From Ctena decussata (Eukaryota > Mollusca > Bivalvia > Lucinida > Lucinidae): a DNA stretch of 64,000 nucleotides. Both the position numbers and the translations under genes were made by a program. Where the stretch lies: positions 2,397,415 to 2,461,414 of the forward strand of contig OZ022506.1 of assembly GCA_963989385.1 (NCBI GenBank), read 5' to 3'. The notes beneath the pieces are model-generated. The model made no database searches. It worked only from the letters and a program-made list of their open reading frames with translations, and was not told the DNA's origin. Positions 11,201 through 21,400 of this stretch are shown here, piece by piece; position 1 is the first letter of the stretch; each line of letters starts with the position of its first letter.

Positions 11201-11720
11201 ACATTATTTTATAGATTTTCAGACTGTTCTTTCCAGCGAATCAATGAAGAGATCTGTGTTTTGATATGAAGCTGCCCCAATTTCAGTGTGTTATTTTCCA
11301 TAATGTCATTTGTTTTAAATTTGAAAGAAAAGAGTCCGAAATTTTAGGAGTCAAGGGGGGGGGGGGGGCAGAAGCTGAGACATTTTTTAAAAAGATGACT
11401 GATGGAAGATTTCTGACCCCCCCCCCCCTCATTATGCCTAATAAAGGCTTATTTATTTGCGACCCCATCCCCAGTGCATCACCAAAAAACAATCCGACCC
11501 CCCCCCCCCTAAATGTACCCGCCCCCCACACCTGATAATAAATGACTCGTCCCTAAGTCAAGACTGGGACGTTCGAACCTGTATGTGGCAGACTTGTAGT
11601 TTCGAGACATTTCAGCAGGGAAACAATATGTTGGTTCAATATTGAATCAAAGTTGCTTTATCGTCATGTCGTTAACTCAACATTGATTCAGACTGGATTC
11701 AACGTTGTGTTTCCAGTGGG

Positions 11721-11926
11721 ATTCAGTGAACACTCATTTGCTTTTCAGAGCGAACAACTGGAATTTGGTACGCCTCTCGATGGCATGCGTCGTGAGACAT
11801 AATCTGCATGGGTACCGCATTTTATTTCAACCACTGACTTTAGTCACTGTTTTTTTCTTTGTTACAATGGTTACTTCGCATTTATTTTGACTTAAGGTGT
11901 TCTTAATACTTCCAGGACAGCATGAC
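11721..11926 (+). other. Putative intron end and 5' leader of the CARD gene
   Basis: A pyrimidine-rich 'actttagtcactgtttttttc' stretch and a splice-acceptor-like 'aatacttccag' ending at 11,915 precede the first in-frame ATG at 11,927. A second acceptor-like 'gcttttcag' lies near 11,750. An upstream exon is therefore likely but was not identified. Confidence 0.45.
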
Positions 11927-14077
11927 ATGAATGAGATTCACAAAAAAGCTCTTCAGAGGAACCATCGTTTGTTGATCAATACCCTTGACCTCAGTGGCTC
12001 CAACGTCCTTGACCAACTGCTGCAAGATGACGTCATAAGTTCTGGCGAACAGGATGAGATTCTTTCCCGGACAACACAGAGAGACCAGAATACTCGTCTT
12101 ATGTTTGTGTTGAAAAGACGAGGCGGTACCAAAAATTCATTTGATCATTTTCTAAAAGCTTTGGATACTAGCTATGATTTCGTTGCCAAGGAACTAAAAA
12201 CTACGGTTGAAAAGGTCAAAGAGTGTCAGTCAAGTTCAAGGACATTATGCAGCCATTGTCTTCTGATGAATAACCTTATTCCTGCAGACGTCTCACACAC
12301 TTTGTATGAAGATGGTGTCATATCTGATGATGATCTTGAACAGGTTAATAATAAAAATATTCCAAGAACAGATCGTGTACACAAACTTCTGTCATTACTA
12401 AATGAAAACCCTGATCAAGTTATGGTGTTTGAAAAATTTTGTGAGAGTCTTGAATCAAAGTACAACTACATTAAAGTTGATAAAAGTAGTGGCACACTTA
12501 AGACCTGTCTAGGGTGTTCCTGTTCGGAAACAAAAACAGGAGCGCACATGGTAGAATGCACTGACGATGTCCAAGCATGTAATATATATGGATCACAACT
12601 AAATGACATTTCAAATATCCTACCAAATATCTTATCCAAGAGGTCGAGAGGGATAAAATGTGAAGATGAAATAGACGGTCAGTGCAGTGATATTACGCGG
12701 ACGAAACTGACGGGTTTATTCGAAGAACAAACTACTATTGAAAATATTGAACCAAAGGACGCCAGAAAGTTTGAAAAGTTCAGTGTTTGCTTAAATGAAG
12801 CACCAGGCTCAGAATATGAGAACAGTTTTGTGTTGGGAGAAAACAATGAAGATATTACAGCTGATAAAACGAAGAAAAGTGAAGTAAGTGTTACCAAAGC
12901 AAACTATATGGCAGGTATAACTGACACATGTCGGCAAGATTTTTCTGACCCTGAAATGAGATTAACAAACAAAAAGGGAAACATTTACCATAAACCTGAA
13001 ATCCCTCGATCTTCGTCAGATGTACAGCTTGAAATACCAGTATGTGGAAATTCAAATCTGAATGATAATATTGTACAAGTCATTCCAAAAATATTACCAA
13101 ATAACAAGAAATTAATGCGTAAGTGCACTAAACTTTGGGACAAGTTGTTCTTTCTTCGGGAAAGAGGCGATTGGGAAACATTCAACCTTGTCTCTATTAA
13201 AGCCTTTGAAAAGTTTTCTACGAGTCCTGACATTCAAGTATTGCTGTATCGAAGTGAAATGTGCGTGTCTACTTTTTATAACAATGACAAAGAAAAAGCC
13301 AGTGACATGTATGATAAGGCGATGGATCTTCTCCCCAAAACTTCCATGCCTACATGGCATTTAGCAAGACTCCTCCCTCTAAAGGTGGAGCTATGTGCAC
13401 GGGCAAAGAAATTTGAAAAAGCATCTAGCTTGTTAGAACAAGCACACCAGGCTATTATAACATTAGGACCATGTCTGTCAACCGGGGCAGTGCATTTCTT
13501 TGAGGCGATCTATCTGAGCAGTATTCTGCGATGCACCAGGTATGGAACCAAGTCATTTAATTCAGTTTCTGAAAGAGTGAAGGTGTGTTTTCTCACTGCA
13601 ATTGAGCATTATCAACAGGAAAAGTTCTTTGCCATTCAGTCGTTTCTGAATCAAGTTTATTTATTTTTGGCCCTATTTTCGCTTGGTGTAGACTTTAAGA
13701 ACATTGGTTACATCAAAACGCAAAAGGTAGCCGAAGAGGATATTTCCTTGGCGGAGCATTACTTGAACTTGTTTGAAAACAGCTGTTGGGATGATTCCAC
13801 AAACTGGTCTAGAATGTTGTTCTTCATTGCGCGAGCAGAGCAGCATAAACAGCGCAATAATTTCAGTAGATGTTTGGACTACTTTAAGGAGGCGCGGGGT
13901 AGTGCCGAGAAAGGCAAATTTGTTGAGCATCTGGAATTTGTGGAAAATAATATTCAGTGGATATGGGACAAAATCAACAAAGAAGTTCAGCAGCAAGAGC
14001 TAAATCTACCAACAGTTGATGCCATTTTACAAGGTTTATCAGACAGCTCAGGAGAGTCTGGTTCAGGAGAAGACTAA
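11927..14077 (+). CDS. Two-CARD protein with TPR-like C-terminal half
   Basis: This 716-residue protein is read from a single uninterrupted exon. Residues about 2-85 form a CARD-like death fold: 'HRLLINTLDLSG..VLDQLLQDDVIS' followed by 'RLMFVLKRRG' and 'FDHFLKAL' is the usual six-helix pattern. Residues about 100-184 form a second, with 'LYEDGVISDDDLEQV' and 'VHKLLSLL'. Residues 185-390 are polar and probably disordered, with several Cys pairs near 194-200. From about 395 to 700 the chain is helix after helix with Ala/Leu/Tyr spacing ('LWDKLFFLRERGDW', 'MYDKAMDLLP', 'ASSLLEQAHQAI'), resembling degenerate TPR repeats. The tail is acidic (GESGSGED). CARDs mediate homotypic assembly in apoptosis and innate immunity, so an adaptor or sensor role is inferred, not shown. 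The start is the first in-frame ATG after a splice-acceptor-like site; an upstream coding exon remains possible. No membrane segment or signal peptide is seen. Confidence 0.88.
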   Translation: MNEIHKKALQRNHRLLINTLDLSGSNVLDQLLQDDVISSGEQDEILSRTTQRDQNTRLMFVLKRRGGTKNSFDHFLKALDTSYDFVAKELKTTVEKVKECQSSSRTLCSHCLLMNNLIPADVSHTLYEDGVISDDDLEQVNNKNIPRTDRVHKLLSLLNENPDQVMVFEKFCESLESKYNYIKVDKSSGTLKTCLGCSCSETKTGAHMVECTDDVQACNIYGSQLNDISNILPNILSKRSRGIKCEDEIDGQCSDITRTKLTGLFEEQTTIENIEPKDARKFEKFSVCLNEAPGSEYENSFVLGENNEDITADKTKKSEVSVTKANYMAGITDTCRQDFSDPEMRLTNKKGNIYHKPEIPRSSSDVQLEIPVCGNSNLNDNIVQVIPKILPNNKKLMRKCTKLWDKLFFLRERGDWETFNLVSIKAFEKFSTSPDIQVLLYRSEMCVSTFYNNDKEKASDMYDKAMDLLPKTSMPTWHLARLLPLKVELCARAKKFEKASSLLEQAHQAIITLGPCLSTGAVHFFEAIYLSSILRCTRYGTKSFNSVSERVKVCFLTAIEHYQQEKFFAIQSFLNQVYLFLALFSLGVDFKNIGYIKTQKVAEEDISLAEHYLNLFENSCWDDSTNWSRMLFFIARAEQHKQRNNFSRCLDYFKEARGSAEKGKFVEHLEFVENNIQWIWDKINKEVQQQELNLPTVDAILQGLSDSSGESGSGED

Positions 14078-14389
14078 TGGTCAAATATAAAAGTCTTCTC
14101 CACCGAAAGGTGTCGGCGGGGATAGGAGCGAGGAGGGGAGGGGGCTGCAAGATAAAACACGTCTAATCATTTCAACTAAGCATCATATCCAGTCTGTTGA
14201 AACAAATATAATCTGAAAAGCCGTGACACGACACACAAATTTTCGGAAAAGGATTTCGACACTTAAAGCCATTACGCTACCCGTAAGGTAGAATTGACGC
14301 TACAAAAGGCTATCCGTACGAGTAGCCACTGCCTGGTAAAAACGCGCAGCTAATGATGGAAGTTCTGCAAATACAGTGTTGGAGGCAAA

Positions 14390-14395
14390 AATAAA
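14390..14395 (+). promoter_or_regulatory. Candidate polyadenylation signal of the CARD gene
   Basis: AATAAA about 310 bases after the stop codon. Another AATAAA at 15,600-15,605 is a more distant alternative. Confidence 0.4.
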
Positions 14396-15265
14396 AGAAT
14401 GTTTTTTCGACTCAAGCGCGGATATCAACCTGTTCTACCTGGGTTGAAGGCCCTTCGTAAGCAGTGCTTGTACGGGCCTCTTTTGTCTTGGTTTGTACTG
14501 TTAACTTTAAACATAATAATTTCAACTCCTGTTAAGGTAGTGGTGTTAGAAATCTACCATTGGTCATTGGAAACTTGCAAGTGTTTTGTGATAACTCCGT
14601 CAGTTCTTTTACTTCAAACCAAAACGTTTGCGCAAAAAGTCAGTTTTACACATATTGTTAAGCTATGAAAAAGCAGTTTATCTTTTATTTGGCAGACTGT
14701 TGCATAAGCTTGAATGTTTAATTTCCTGATGTTTTCCCCCCACAGTGTATATACAAAGAATTGATATAAATATTATTTATACTTTGGACCCATACCGAAA
14801 CATATTATCATAATTGATCACCCAAAACAGTATGATTCAAACTTTTGTGCATCCGGAATGGTTTCCTTTAACTAAGTATACGTCCTTAAAAAGAGAATTT
14901 ACTGTATGTGTGCAATGAAACACACAAATTAGCCTGCGCAGCTGCACTAATGGACAAAAGTCACAATTTTCACATAAAATTTGCCAGGATTCAAATATGG
15001 CACTTGCAAAAAGGGAAGACTCTGATCAGACTGCGCGGATGCGCAGACTGATCCGAGTTTTTTTCCTTTTCTCTTATGCTGTGAAGTCTCTTTTCAGGTA
15101 AAAAGCCAAGTATTTCATTACTGTCTCACGTTACATAATAATAATATCAAAATTAATGTCTCTTTAAAACAGTGGAAGACTGGGTGCTTGCCAAATTAAT
15201 TACTAGTGCTGGTTTCTTGCCAATTTCGGAGGGAACGTGAAAAGATAACTTTTTCAAATGATGAA
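14396..15265. other. Mostly unassigned, with a MITE fragment at 14,990-15,080
   Basis: The only recognisable piece is 'gggaagactctgatcagact' followed by 'gatgcgcagactgatccgag', a fragment of the CTGATCAGACT palindromic MITE group. The rest is unassigned. Confidence 0.4.
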
Positions 15266-15391
15266 ATTTTCAGGCAAGGGCGGTAAAAGCATTCAAACAA
15301 TTTTTCAACAGACGAATAGTTTTTGAATGCTCCCCCCCCCCCCCTTGCCGTGAAAAACAGTTTGAATGCTTTTACCGCCCTTGCCAGAAAA
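15266..15391. repeat. Short inverted-repeat element with perfect 25-bp arms
   Basis: GGCAAGGGCGGTAAAAGC at 15,273 onward is mirrored exactly by GCTTTTACCGCCCTTGCC ending at 15,385. A C14 run lies in the loop. Confidence 0.7.
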
Positions 15392-15599
15392 CGTAAGGAG
15401 ATTAGCTTATGCCTTTATTATAAATCCACTCATGAAATACTCCTGTGCCTAAATTATTTTTGTCTCATCTTTACCATGTTTACTTTGTATATTTATTGAA
15501 ATTAATTATTTGCTGATATAAGTTTAACTGGTTGTTATCTTTGTTTACCCATGATGTATTTTATTTCCAATTCATTAAATATGAGCTGTGACATGAGAA

Positions 15600-15820
15600 A
15601 ATAAAGTGGTTCTACGCTCAGCGCAGACTCAGATAAGCCTGAGCATCCGCCCAGTCTGATCAGAGTCTTTGCTCTCCGCATGCTGGTAGCTTAGACCCTT
15701 AACTACCTTTTAAGCGCTTAGCAAAGAGTCTGAGCGGACTGGGCAGGTGCCCAGGCTGATCCGAGTCTTCACTGGGCGCACATCCACTTTGTTGGTTTTC
15801 TCGTGTCGCGGCTCATATCA
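15600..15820. mobile_element. Palindromic MITE family B
   Basis: 'cagcgcagactcagataagc', 'gtctgatcagagtctttgct' and the right end 'tttgttggttttctcgtgtc' match the family. The left terminus is eroded. Confidence 0.65.
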
Positions 15821-15983
15821 TGATTACCGTATTTGGCTATAAAAGCGGCGGTGTTTTTTTTTTTTTTCCATCTCTAGAATGACCACTAGTATCTATACCA
15901 TTCTAATGAGATCTAGACTTCCAGTTTGTTTGGGATGGGGAAAAAAAACTTTTAAAACCCAAAAAATTAAAATGTTCTTCTGC

Positions 15984-16262
15984 TTCAGTAGCTCAGCAGG
16001 TTAAATGTTTGCCTGCTGATCTAGTGGTCCTGGGTTTGAGACCCACTTGGGGGAGGGGTTAAATGCTGGCCTGCTGATCTAGCGGTCCCAGGTTTGAGAC
16101 CCGCGGCGGGGGGGGGGGGGGGATAATCTTTTCAATTGTACATGGGGTTCCATTACCCACAGCTTTTCATCATCACCCTCCCATCGCCCTAATATGACTG
16201 GTATACTGTTGTAAAGGACATAAAATTGTGAAGTCATCCATTCTTCTGCTTCAATATAAAAC
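15984..16262 (+). mobile_element. SINE type 4 with duplicated tRNA-like segment
   Basis: The head words 'gcctgctgatctag.ggtcc' and 'ggtttgagaccc' occur twice, about 65 bases apart, before a G-run and the family body. The internal duplication is unique among the copies here. Confidence 0.65.
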
Positions 16263-16312
16263 ATTTTTTAAAAGAGACATACATGTACTCTAACCCACAA
16301 CACATAACATGT

Positions 16313-16590
16313 GGTTGGTTGGTTGGTTGATTTGATGCTTAACGTCCACGGTAAACAACTAAGGTCATGTCGGGACGATCAGTTAACCTAACCACACTAT
16401 TCCTGGGCAGGCTAAGACCTCCTAAGCGGTTAACCAGTACTAAGTGCACATACTTTCGCCAGTAACTGACAACTGCCCTTCTTGAATCAGCGGAAGAAGA
16501 AACGAAAGTATGTGGCCAGACCGGGATTCGAACCCAGGACCTCTGACTTACGAGTCAGGTGCCCTACCGATTGCGCTACCCGGCCCGGCC
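16313..16590 (-). mobile_element. tRNA-derived SINE type 1
   Basis: Complete minus-oriented copy. The (AACC)n tail is on the left (ggttggttggttggttg) and the tRNA-like head on the right (gggattcgaacccagg ... gcgctacccggcc). Confidence 0.85.
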
Positions 16591-16703
16591 ATAACATGTG
16601 GAACTTCCCTAAATGTGGAACTTCCCCTAAATGATCCTGAAGCATTTGACATTTGCCTAGCCATTTACCTGATGAGGAAATTGCAAATGACAAAACCTGT
16701 CCG

Positions 16704-16902
16704 AGAGCTCTAGATATGAGGGAGTATTTGATGATAATTAGGGATTTTTTGTTAATTCTGGATAACAACATATGTTGTGATCCCTCATCTGAACCGTCTC
16801 GACGAGACGGTTCAGATGAGGGGTCACAACATATGGTTTCACTGAGAAATAAAAAAAAATATCCCTCAATTATCATCAAATACTCCTCTTATCTAGAGCT
16901 CT
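16704..16902. mobile_element. Palindromic MITE family A (CAGAGCTCTAGATAAGAG ends)
   Basis: ~200-bp near-perfect palindrome. The centre is 'ctgaaccgtctcgacgagac' with 'ggttcagatgaggggtcaca' beyond. The outer arms are 'gagctctagatatgaggg' and 'ctcttatctagagctct'. It is the most abundant family in the window. Confidence 0.85.
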
Positions 16903-16904
16903 GC

Positions 16905-17040
16905 TGAGTGTCCATGTACAGGATAGCTCGTCTGACAGCACGTTGGCCATCACATAAAAAAAATTCATTTGCCAGCTCTGCCGCCAGGGGTAGCGCAATA
17001 TCTCTTCCTGTACATTTGTACAGGCGAGCTAAAAAGCAAA
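16905..17040 (-). mobile_element. Short Helitron-like remnant
   Basis: The right end 'cctgtacatttgtacaggcg' followed by 'agctaaaa' and the left-end words 'atagctcgtctgacagca' and 'ggccatcacata' match the two ends of the 33.8-34.9 kb element. This is an internally deleted copy. Confidence 0.5.
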
Positions 17041-17345
17041 CATCCAACTGAGTTGACTCTGATGAGAAATCTTGTGAGATCTGATCTCTGTCTACACTCT
17101 TTGAAAATAAATGTGTATTTGTTTCCATCCAGCAACAAAAAAAGGGTGTTAATAAAGTGCACCTATTCAAATCTCTTCATAATGCTCTGCCCATGCCAAT
17201 ACCAGCAGGACACCCCTGGGTTATATATTACACTGGTTGAGAATGATTTGAAGTTATGTAAAATGCCAAGCTATAATGAATCGTCTTTTACAGAGGTCCC
17301 AATATACATTTGTAGAACATTTTTGACTGTTCTGAATTTTTCTGT
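17041..17345. other. No recognisable feature
   Basis: The open frame spanning this region continues through repeats on both sides and has no domain. I regard it as chance. Confidence 0.45.
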
Positions 17346-17617
17346 AGTTGTTGTTGTTGTGTTATTGTTTAACGTCCACGGTAAACAGCTATGGTCATGC
17401 TGGGACGGTCAGTTAACCTAACCACACTATTCCTGTGCAGGCTAATAGACCTCCTAAGTGGTTAACCAGAACTAAGTGCACTTACTTTCACCAGTAACTG
17501 ACAACTGCCCTTCCTGAATCAGCGGAAGGAGAACTGAAAGTGGCTGGACCAGGTATCGAACCCAGGACCTCCGGCTTGTAAGTCAGACATCCTACCGACT
17601 GCGCTACCCGGCCCGGC
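17346..17617 (-). mobile_element. tRNA-derived SINE type 1
   Basis: Minus-oriented full-length copy with a (GTT)n-like tail on the left and a tRNA-like head ending 'gcgctacccggcccggc'. Confidence 0.8.
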
Positions 17618-17696
17618 TTTGCTGTAGTTCATCCCCCATAAAAAGCACAAAAAATGTATTTTTTTTCTTCTGACAGACACTATTTCCTGAAAACAG

Positions 17697-17938
17697 TAAT
17701 GAGCCAGGACATGACAAAACCAACAAAGTGGCATTTGCTCCCAGGGAACTCTCATCAGCCTGGGCATACACCCTGTCTGACCAGAGTCTTTGCTATCAGC
17801 ATGGAGGTAGCTTAGACACTCAGCTACCAAATAAGCCCAAAGCGAAGACTCTGATCAGACTGGGCAGATGCCCAGGCTGATCTGAGTCTTCGCAGGGTGT
17901 ACATGTCACTTTGTTGGTTTTGTAATATTGCGACTCAG
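17697..17938. mobile_element. Palindromic MITE family B
   Basis: A nearly complete copy running from 'gagccaggacatgacaaaac' to 'gttggttttgtaatattgcg', with the central arms 'ctctgatcagactgggcaga' and its mirror. Confidence 0.75.
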
Positions 17939-18206
17939 TTGAGGGAATTGCAACAAAAGAAGACCCAGATCAATTTTCTTTCAGAAGCAGTTTGATACTG
18001 GTTGCCTATGTAATTGGTGTTTGTAATTTTGGAACACTTACAAATATGGGACAGAAAAGAAGAATTCCTGTTTTGTCAACACTTTAATTTTTAAAACATA
18101 TTTAACTGACAGTCTCTCGTAATTAATCTTAACAGTGTATCATAGAACATTGTACCATGTATACAATAGTTTTCTTTAATATTGATACTAGGACTGCAAA
18201 GCTCAC

Positions 18207-18441
18207 GGGGGTAATACCAATTTGCCTACCTGTCCTTTTGATTGAGTCCGTCAATTACCATACATGTAAAAGTGGCTGTCGACCAAGACAATCGACAGCA
18301 GTATCAGCTCGGTCGACAGCCATTTACAATAGTAGCATTTACCCTTATTGGTAATGCTTATGATTGTATTCTCGGTCGAAAGCCACTTTGTACAGTACAG
18401 ACTCGGTCGAAAGCACAGGAAGCCAAATTGGTATTACCCCC
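18207..18441. mobile_element. 235-bp MITE with perfect 18-bp terminal inverted repeats
   Basis: It begins GGGGGTAATACCAATTTG and ends CAAATTGGTATTACCCCC. The inner palindrome contains 'gacaatcgacagcagtatc'. A diverged relative lies at about 7,710-7,835. Confidence 0.8.
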
Positions 18442-18797
18442 ATGAAGCTGTAGAGATGAAATTACCTGACAACAAATCTGTGATACTTTAAACCAATAGT
18501 TTGCTTTTTTTTTTTGTTTTTTGGCACAATACTTTAAATCCTTTTTTTTCCTTTTTTTTTGTTGACAGTACTCAAATTCTGTGGAATAAATTTTCAGTAG
18601 ATTCTCTCATCTTCTATGCTCTTGTGTGCTAACACTGTAGAAACAGAATTTCACAGTCTGCAAAGTTTTCTTCCTTGTAATAAAAACATATGGTGTAACC
18701 CCTGATCAAAACCATCTTGATCAGTCAGCTCTTATGATGAGTGACAATATATATGTAATGTCTTGATTAGGTGGTTCTAAAGATAAGTTTCAACATA
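18442..18797. other. Mostly unassigned; contains a MITE A relic
   Basis: T-rich unassigned sequence. 'catatggtgtaacccctgat' near 18,688 looks like a decayed MITE family A core. Confidence 0.35.
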
Positions 18798-18943
18798 TGA
18801 GCCGCGATACAACAAATCCAACAAAGTGGTTGTGCGCAAAGTGCAGACTCAGATCAGCCTGGGAATCAGCCCAGTCTAATCAGACTCTTCCCTAAGCACT
18901 TACAGGGTAGCTAAGGGTCTAAGCTACCTCCATGCTGACAGGG

Positions 18944-19377
18944 TTGACTGATTGATTGATTGTTTTGGGTTTAACGGCCCTTTGAGACAATATTTCAGTC
19001 TATATCGGGCCGTCTCCCAGAGAAAGGGAGAAAGAAAAGAGAAATGATAGATGAGAGAAAAAATGTCCAAACAGCCCCCACCCGCACCTACTGCAAGCAC
19101 AGTAGGCCCTTGCCCTACTCTTAACCAATTCAGTAGGAAAGAGTGAGTGAGTGAGTGAACTCGGGTTTAAGGTCCCACCAACAACGAGGTCATATGGAGA
19201 CGGGACCTCGGTTTAAAGTCTCATCCGAAAGACCTGAGAAGCGGGGGATCGATCTTGCGACCCCTGGATTGGTAGTCTGGAGTGTTATCCACTACGCTAC
19301 AGCCGCTCCTAATTCAGTAGGACGCCTCTGCACTGGAAGTTACACGCAGCACCATCGCACCACCCGACTACCCCCTA
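18944..19377 (-). mobile_element. SINE type 3, itself interrupted
   Basis: The left edge is an (ATTG)n run, the reverse complement of the SINE tail, followed by 'gggtttaacggccctttgag'. The body resumes after the inner insertion with 'cgcctctgcactggaagtta'. It is flanked by CTGACAGGG on both sides. Confidence 0.8.
19139..19310 (-). mobile_element. tRNA-derived SINE type 2, innermost insertion
   Basis: 172 bp flanked by the perfect 12-bp duplication AATTCAGTAGGA (19,127-19,138 and 19,311-19,322). On the - strand it starts 'aggagcggctgtagcgtagt', a tRNA-like head, and ends in a (TCAC)n tail. Confidence 0.85.
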
Positions 19378-19554
19378 CTGACAGGGAAGACTCTGATCAG
19401 ACTGGGCATATGCCCAGGCTGATCTGAGTCTGTGCTGGGCCCACAACCATTTTGTTAGTTTTCTCGTGTCACGGCGCATATATTTTTTTTTATCAAAGTA
19501 CCAAAAAATCCCAAAATCTGAAAATACCCTTATTAACTACTCTGTTAAATACCA

Positions 19555-19790
19555 TATTCATTTAGTGATAAGATGGGAATTTTCGCTTCCAAAATTACTT
19601 GTTAATTCATCTACAAAATGGTGGTTTTGCTTCAAAAGCAATCTCAAAGATCTAGATCCATCTTTCAAGATCTAGATCTTTGATGAATCTAGATCTTTGA
19701 GATTTAGCTCTAGATCCATCTTAAAGGATGGATCGAGATCTTTGAGATTGTTTTGGAGGGGAAAACTTCCATCTTATAACCGTAGAAATA
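19555..19790. repeat. Inverted-repeat element rich in AGATCTAGATC
   Basis: The ends 'gataagatgggaattttcgc' and 'ggggaaaacttccatcttat' mirror each other, and the centre is a run of GATCTAGATC palindromes. It resembles the hairpin at 43,845-43,955. Confidence 0.6.
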
Positions 19791-19956
19791 TGATAACCTA
19801 TCTGTCCAAGTTATATCTAGCCTCTCTTTGCAGTGTCACAAAACTGAGCTAACTCAGAAAAACTGACATAAGCTACAGAGAAGCAACACCTTGGTTTCAC
19901 ATCAGCAAGTCACAGGTAAAATGATTTTTACTCTCTGACAAAAGATTTTGCTGGTG

Positions 19957-20142
19957 TTGTGTGTCATTGTTTAACGTCCTAGGTAAACTGCTATGGTCAT
20001 GTCAGGACTGTCAGTAAACCTAACCACACTATTCCTGGGCAGGCCTAGACCTCCTAAGTGGTTAACCAGTATTAAGTGTACTTACTTTCACCAGTCTGAC
20101 AACTGCCCTTCTTGAATCAGCAGAATGGGAAATGAAAGTAAG
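19957..20142 (-). mobile_element. SINE type 1 lacking its tRNA head
   Basis: Only the body ('ttgtttaacgtcctaggta' to 'cttcttgaatcagcagaatg') remains, as expected for a 5'-truncated retroposed copy. Confidence 0.7.
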
Positions 20143-20309
20143 TTGACATGGCAGAAAGTGCAGTGCAGACCCTAATCAGACTGGCCTGATCTGCATCTAC
20201 ACTGTCTGCTCAGTAATTTCTGTACCAGTAATTAAGGTCATTACAACAGTCTCAATTTCATACACTAACAATTCAGTAATAAGCCATAACAAAGTTATCA
20301 AAGTATCGT

Positions 20310-20870
20310 AAACTTAGATGTATGGGTATACCTCCATGTTTTTCTCTACAAGAAAGAACTTTCGGGACTTTCTGTTTTGCTTCCTGAGTGACAAAACCCT
20401 TCCATTCCAAAATGGGGTCTACTCTGCAGAAAATTTTCTCCAACAGGAGCAAGTTCTTCCTACATGAGTTGACCATAATTTAGAAGGGAGGCAATAAATG
20501 AAAATGGCAGCTGCTTCTCCTTAAAGTTTACCCTCTCACCATTCTGTCCAACAGTGCTGATTAAAACAGGTCAGCTCCAAAACTGTTTGCCAAATGGAAA
20601 ATTAATGGTTTCAGGTGTGCCAATACTTAAGCACATTACAGTTACAACTTTACTAGGTGAATGGATACTCTTTCAGGGAAAGCAACTCTGTCATTTTCAT
20701 TTTTGCCTCCCTTCTCAATGGAGATAAGCTCTCAAAGGAAGCAATTTACTCCCCTTGGAGCACTCAAGGGGAGTATGACCATTAAGGAAAGAATTTGCTT
20801 CCCTAGGAGAAAATTCTTTTAAGATTATATGCCATTTTGGAAGAACTTCAACCTCCCAAAGCAAACAGCG
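20310..20870. mobile_element. Palindromic repeat family E (two copies or halves)
   Basis: It contains 'aggagcaagttcttcc', 'tgcctcccttctcaatgg', 'aaggaaagaatttgctcc' and 'ctaggagaaaattctttt' in mirrored order, with outer words like 'gtatgggtatacctccatg'. The same words recur at 23.9, 27.9, 29.4, 33.1, 37.4, 41.5 and 43.2 kb. Confidence 0.5.
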
Positions 20871-21274
20871 AGTTCTAATAATAGTTTTTCAAATAAAATT
20901 GGTGGAAAATTCATGCACCTTATAGATTAGTCCAATATGCCATACGATTTGTACCAATCTGATTTAGGAAGCCCTAACAAGAGAAATCAGTATAATAAGG
21001 GCATAGATGTTTGAATCAAATATGCAGCTGACTTGCAAGAAACTGTTAACTTATCATTTTGTGAAATATATTGGATTTTGTCATATCACACACCCAGCAT
21101 TAAGTCATCATCACATTATCTGCAGTTCAGCCACACTAGGAATCTGTCAATATTTCTGTTCTTTGGGATGGCAAGGTGGAGCAAAGGGTGCCCTGAAGCT
21201 TCTGGCAATGGGAGCTCCTACTAAATTTTGCATTAAGGAAGGACAAGGACCCTTTGTACTCACAGTATGTGCAA
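20871..21274. other. No recognisable feature
   Basis: Open frames at 21,007-21,279 run into SINE sequence and show no domain. Confidence 0.45.
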
Positions 21275-21400
21275 GATAACAGCTGCATTCAGCTGACCTC
21301 TAATCTGCCCTATCTTTCTTTTCTCTCTCCCTCACTGTGAAAGAGACTGAAAAACCATCTCAAAAGACTATTAAACCAAAAACATTCAGTCGATCTTTTC
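21275..21400 (+). mobile_element. SINE type 3, diverged
   Basis: 'tttcttttctctctccctca', 'aaaccatctcaaaagacta' and 'ttaaaccaaaaacattcagtc' align with the 3' half of SINE type 3. Confidence 0.5.

Larger units (their letters stand above)
10376..11553. mobile_element. 1.18-kb element with ~36-bp terminal inverted repeats and G/C homopolymer tracts
   Basis: The left end GGGACGAGTCATTTATTATC matches the reverse complement of the right end at 11,518-11,553 almost perfectly over about 36 bp. Runs of 8-16 G or C sit symmetrically inside both ends, near 10,410-10,520 and 11,355-11,510. The interior contains a SINE type 3 and a SINE type 1 insertion. No transposase frame is visible. Confidence 0.65.
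9716..11720. mobile_element. DNA transposon-like element with inverted ends, hosting a second element
   Basis: The left end CCCAGCGGACACACAACG and the right end CGTTGTGTTTCCAGTGGG are imperfect inverted repeats. Just inside lie further copies of 'gttgtttcaacgttg' and 'caatgttgatcca'-type words. A lone end of the same family is at 60,430-60,502. The interior is occupied by the 10,376-11,553 element, so this is an older MITE-like element split by a later insertion. Confidence 0.55.
18798..19480. mobile_element. Palindromic MITE family B split by a nested SINE pair
   Basis: The left half (from 'atgagccgcgatacaacaaa') and right half ('gggaagactctgatcagact' to 'gtgtcacggcgcata') join cleanly once 18,944-19,377 is removed. 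The 9-bp word CTGACAGGG at 18,935-18,943 and 19,378-19,386 is the target-site duplication. Confidence 0.85.

Noticed and set aside
16969..17421. 150-residue plus-strand frame
   Set aside because: It crosses a Helitron-like remnant, unassigned DNA and the edge of a SINE; no recognisable domain.
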